Assembly: GCA_963726085.1 (NCBI GenBank)
Contig: CAVSAR010000011.1
Location: forward strand, 238,159-302,158
DNA from: ZC4RG30 sp963726085
GTDB lineage: Bacteria > Pseudomonadota > Gammaproteobacteria > Steroidobacterales > Steroidobacteraceae
DNA length: 64,000 bases
Direction of reading: 5' to 3'
Shown: one piece after another, positions 60,937-64,000 of the stretch
Layout: the number at the start of each line of letters is the position of its first letter
Position numbering within the stretch: the stretch's first letter is position 1
The notes under the pieces: model-generated
Told to the model about the DNA's origin: nothing
The model's database searches: none
Seen by the model: only the letters and a program-made list of their open reading frames with translations
Translations under genes and position numbers: made by a program

Positions 60937-61995
60937 GTGGCGAACGAGCTCATTCTGGTCGGCAGCATTCCTCTCGACACGCCGGAGGAGGTGTTCGAGA
61001 CGTTCGGCGTGGCGCTCGGGCGCTATCTTTTCGCCATGCCGGATGGTGAGGTGGGACCGCGGCGGCATTGGATCAGCCGCGTGCACTATCAGGTGCTCGC
61101 AGCCCATCCCGAGCTCGAAGTGGTGCAACGGCCGGCGCCTGATGAGAACGGCGTCGAGCGTCAGCATCCGCGCGATGCCGCCGATGCCTGGTGGTTCAAG
61201 GTCAAGGCTGGCGTGAAGGAGGTTCGCTTCGGCGATCCGGGATGGCGGCTCGGTTTCGCGCGCGACGCGATCAGTTCTTATTTCGTGTTCACGGTGATGA
61301 AAGAACGTAGGATTCTGCCGCAACACCTGCGCTTTCAGGTTTCGATCCCCATGGTCAACAGCGTGCTTCCGCCGCGGATTTTTCCGAACCCTGACGATCT
61401 CACCAAAATTCGGACCGGCTATGAGGCGGCAACGCGCGCAGAGGTCGCAAAAATAGTCGAGAAGATTCCGCCGCATGAACTTGCTATTCAATGGGACTGC
61501 TCGACTGAGGTGCAGGACGCCTACGGCAGCATCCCGGGCTTTCCGCTTGCGGGGGCAGTCGAGCGCAATCTCGGCGAGGCGCGCAACCTCTCGCCGCACA
61601 TTCCCGACGAGGTCGCGCTCGGCTATCACTTTTGCTTTGGGACGCTCGGCGGCTGGCCGCGCTTTGCGCCGGACGACCTCGGCCAGGCCGTCAAGCTCGC
61701 CAACGGCTTCGTCGCCGCTTCGGGGCGCCGCGTCGACTGGGTCCATCTTCCGGTGCTCGATCGTTCCGATGACGCGTTCTTCGCACCGCTGAAGGAGCTC
61801 GAGCCGCAGGGCGCGCGGGTTTACCTCGGCATGATCCACAACATGGAAGGCTTTGCGCAGCGACTGGCCATCGCGCGCAAGTATTTGCCGGACTTTGGCC
61901 TGGGCGCCTATTGCGGTTTTGGCAGGCTGCCCCCGTCCAGCCTTGGTGCAATTCTTGAGGACCACCGCCGTGCGGCGGAGGCGATTTCGCCTTAG
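60937..61995 (+). CDS. Conserved MetE/UROD-like protein
   Basis: About 352 residues. Conserved features: ELILVGSIPLDTPEEVFETF, LFAMPDGEVGPRRHWISRVH, AIQWDCSTEVQDAYGSIPGF, LGYHFCFGTLGGWPRFAPDD, VYLGMIHNMEGFAQRLAIAR and LGAYCGFGRLPPSS. The spacing of His, Cys and Glu segments resembles the TIM barrel of cobalamin-independent methionine synthase and uroporphyrinogen decarboxylase relatives, but the match is only to the general fold. GTG at 60937, preceded by GGAGCGAG, is preferred; an upstream TTG at 60874 also opens the frame. Divergent from the Bug receptor; role unknown, perhaps a catabolic enzyme. Confidence 0.65.
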   Translation: MANELILVGSIPLDTPEEVFETFGVALGRYLFAMPDGEVGPRRHWISRVHYQVLAAHPELEVVQRPAPDENGVERQHPRDAADAWWFKVKAGVKEVRFGDPGWRLGFARDAISSYFVFTVMKERRILPQHLRFQVSIPMVNSVLPPRIFPNPDDLTKIRTGYEAATRAEVAKIVEKIPPHELAIQWDCSTEVQDAYGSIPGFPLAGAVERNLGEARNLSPHIPDEVALGYHFCFGTLGGWPRFAPDDLGQAVKLANGFVAASGRRVDWVHLPVLDRSDDAFFAPLKELEPQGARVYLGMIHNMEGFAQRLAIARKYLPDFGLGAYCGFGRLPPSSLGAILEDHRRAAEAISP

Positions 61996-62143
61996 GGGCG
62001 GAAGTGGTCTGCCAGCAGCGCAGGGGCACACAGCGCCGTAAGGAATATCTTCCCCATGGCTTCTTCCTCTTCGTACCACAGACCCCTGACCCCGAAGCGT
62101 CTTTTTGGGTAGGATGCGATGCAGTCCTCGAACCGTGGCGCAC

Positions 62144-62221
62144 ATGCCGATTAATCAATATAGGCGGCGCGATGTCGTAACGCCTCTCGGTGGTGCGGCG
62201 GCAATGCGTTTCCCGACCGGC
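62144..62221 (+). pseudogene. Relic of an ABC solute-binding protein leader
   Basis: MPINQYRRRDVVTPLGGAAA then MRF matches the leader RREFITLLGGAAA seen at 35520, 36515 and 37962. After that the sequence has no family resemblance. Truncated remnant of the same expanded gene family. Confidence 0.6.
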
Positions 62222-62511
62222 GAGAAACTTCATCCGCAGGGCGGGCGCCCGTCAGGGGAAATTCACGGCGTAGCCGGATCGGATCTCAGCAGCTCAGACG
62301 AGCGGCAGACTATTTGCGTTTGAACATTCGCGAGTTTGGTATTCCGCGAGTTGACGATTTCTAGATTTGAGTTCTAGGGCGTAACGATGTACGGCAGCGT
62401 GCTGCCGTCAATACCCGAGGTGGGAACCGTATGCGGGAAAGCCGCAAGTACGGATCTGCGCGGGGGGCGCGAGGTAACTCGCGTCCCTACCGCAACATCG
62501 CCGCCCACCGC

Positions 62512-63778
62512 TTACTTCTGCCGCGCTTTCTCGTAGGGATAGACCAGGGTGCCGGTTCTGGCCTCGGGTGGCCAGACGATCGGCTGCGCCGTGCCGTCAC
62601 GAAACTGATCGAGGTTATTCGGTTGCGCGTTCTGAACCTGTGTCCAAACCATGCGCGACTTCGACCATTCGCCGTCCTTGCCGAACGAGAAGTCGCCGGA
62701 CACGGTCTTGAAGCTCGCCTTGTGCATATACTCCGCGAGCTTGTCGTGATCGAGGCTCTTTGTCTCCGTCACCGCCTGCGCCAGTACCTGGCCAGCCGAA
62801 TAGGCGAACGGACCCCAGGCGAAGCCGAACGGATCGATGCGGGCGGCAACGGCCTTCTCCCCGTAGCGCGTGAGGAAATCGGTCGCGCCGGCGATCTGCT
62901 TGGCCATTGCCGCGGCGAAGTTCTCACCGGTGATGAGCCCGTTGGCAATCGGCCCGAGCTGCACCTTCATCGGCGTCACTAGCATTCCGATCATCGCGCC
63001 GCCCATCATCTTCGGCGCGAGCCCGATTTCGTTGGCAGCGCGGATGATGCCGACGTTGTCCGGCGGGTACGCACCGATATAGACGATGTCCGGATTGGTC
63101 GCCCGCACGGCCCGGACTACGGGTGCGAAATCCGTCGCGTTCGGAGGATAGCTCTGGTCGTAGACCAGCTTGAAGCCGTGCTTCTTGATCTGGTTGCGTG
63201 CACCGGCGGCGGCGCTTTGCGCGAATTCGGCGTCGGCTGCAAGGATGGCTATTGTCTGTGGCTTCGGCTGCTGTGCTGCGGCCATGTCAAAGAAGCCAAT
63301 CGAGAACGAATCGACGCCCTCCGGCCCAACCGACACCATCGAGAAGTATTTCGGGTAGTGGAATTTGTCGTTGATGCCGATTGCGGTGAAGCTGATCGTC
63401 AACTTGTTGTTCTGGATGATGGTCGGCATCGCCGGCGCGACGAAGTTGGTGCCATAGGGACCGAGCAAGAGATCGACATTGTCGACCGTGATCAGCTTGG
63501 TGTAGATGTTCGGCACATTGGCGGGCGCGCTCTGATCGTCGTAGATCACTAGCTCGACCGGCCGGCCAAGCAGACCGCCCTTGGCGTTGATGTCGTCTCG
63601 CCAGATGTCGAGCGCAGTGTTGATCACCTTCGAGGGTGATGCCCCGGCGCCGGTCAGCGCGAGAACTCATGCCGATCCGGATCGGATTGCCGCTTTGCGC
63701 GAGCGCTCCGGAAAAGAAACCGAGTCCGACAATCAGCAAGGCGCCAAGGGTGCGCAGCGCGTTGCGGCAAAGGTTCAT
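62512..63778 (-). pseudogene. LivK-type ABC substrate-binding protein, split by one extra base
   Basis: Periplasmic binding protein of the branched-chain amino-acid/amide family. Start ATG at 63778 after GGAGGAAAC; signal peptide NALRTLGALLIVGLGFFSGA. The first frame reads NPIRIGMS, then goes wrong (SRADRRRG); the true family sequence ALTGAGASPSKVINTALDIW continues in the other frame (from about 63660 to the stop at 62512). Reading ATGAGTCTC instead of ATGAGTTCTC restores a single gene of about 420 residues. Body: LGPYGTNFVAPAMPTI, AILAADAEFAQSAA, DIVYIGAYPPDNVGI. Ligand unknown. Frameshift may be a sequencing error. Confidence 0.85.
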
Positions 63779-63928
63779 GATCGTTTCCTCCCCTTTAATA
63801 CATCCTGGACCGGATTGCCCGCCGCTCGGGATCAGTCGTGGCCATGGAGCGGGGTATGTCGACCGCAAGCGGCGCCAAGCCTGCCGACCTGCCGGTATAG
63901 TACCCCCACCAAGCTTCAGCCAGTCACC

Positions 63929-64000
63929 AATCTCAAGATCGCCAAAGCACTGAGCCTGACAGAGTTGTTCTTGGCGCTCGCCGACGAGGTGATCGAATGG
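63929..64000 (+). pseudogene. Relic of an ABC solute-binding protein C-terminus at window end
   Basis: Reads NLKIAKALSLTELFLALADE then VIEW, matching the family ending NLKTAKALGLxxPPSLLxxADEVIE. The start of the gene is not present upstream. It may continue beyond the window edge. Confidence 0.6.

Overview
The window joins two stretches of very different character. From 1 to about 32.6 kb it is a dense, GC-rich, housekeeping-type chromosome whose gene order (priA-argS-SPOR; def-fmt-rsmB-DUF4390-ntrY-ntrX; LysM lipoprotein-dprA position-smg-topA; rlmJ-aroE) points to a gammaproteobacterium, probably near the Xanthomonadales/Nevskiales/Steroidobacter lineages. From about 33.5 kb to the end, gene content is that of an alphaproteobacterial (Bradyrhizobium-like) accessory region: solute-binding proteins with Tat-like RREFITLLGG leaders, Bug and TRAP receptors, DUF6894, a CRP/FNR fragment, an IS630 element, a headless serine recombinase, interspersed repeats and many gene relics. 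The lineage assignments are inferences from gene families and order; no search was run. The join at 32.6-33.5 kb may be an assembly chimera or an extreme transfer boundary.

Left part. 1-3.2 kb (minus): HNH nuclease, 5'-3' exonuclease and truncated acs form an operon. 3.2-6.7 kb (plus): a zinc-independent quinone oxidoreductase, then three tandem DUF3313-like secreted paralogs; a copy of the tail of the neighbouring S41 peptidase gene is left between paralogs 2 and 3. 6.7-13.2 kb: S41 peptidase lipoprotein (minus), priA, argS and SPOR protein (plus), and a small zinc-ribbon protein (minus). 13.3-16.2 kb: divergent SulP and Amt transporters. 16.2-23.2 kb (minus): formylation/deformylation, rRNA methylation and the NtrY/NtrX pair in one probable operon; the NtrX homolog has a degenerate ATPase. 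23.4-28.3 kb (plus): LysM lipoprotein, an orphan DprA winged helix, Smg, TopA with a histone H1-like tail, and a Cys-rich protein. 28.3-32.6 kb: rlmJ-aroE (plus), then three secreted proteins (minus).

Right part. 33.5-38.5 kb: solute receptors, including a TRAP receptor carrying a second, borrowed signal peptide, and a secreted lactonase-type metallo-beta-lactamase. 38.5-49.8 kb: a graveyard of gene fragments and small ORFs; an autotransporter without its barrel; and a mosaic GC-skewed repeat in both orientations next to a serine recombinase that lacks its catalytic domain. 49.8-51.0 kb: a complete IS630 element with TA target duplication. 51.0-54.4 kb: D-2-hydroxyacid dehydrogenase, paired long hairpins and direct repeats. 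54.4-58.4 kb: a convergent pair, a TPR-type protein and a TIR-transmembrane-FGE-fold protein, each broken by one extra base. 58.9-64 kb: Bug receptor, MetE/UROD-like protein, LivK-type receptor (also one extra base) and relics of solute-binding protein genes.

No tRNA, rRNA or CRISPR array was recognised. The most promising candidate for an undescribed system is the TIR-TM-FGE/TPR pair. The most important caution is the probable chimeric join, supported by the observation that clean one-base insertions occur only in the right part.
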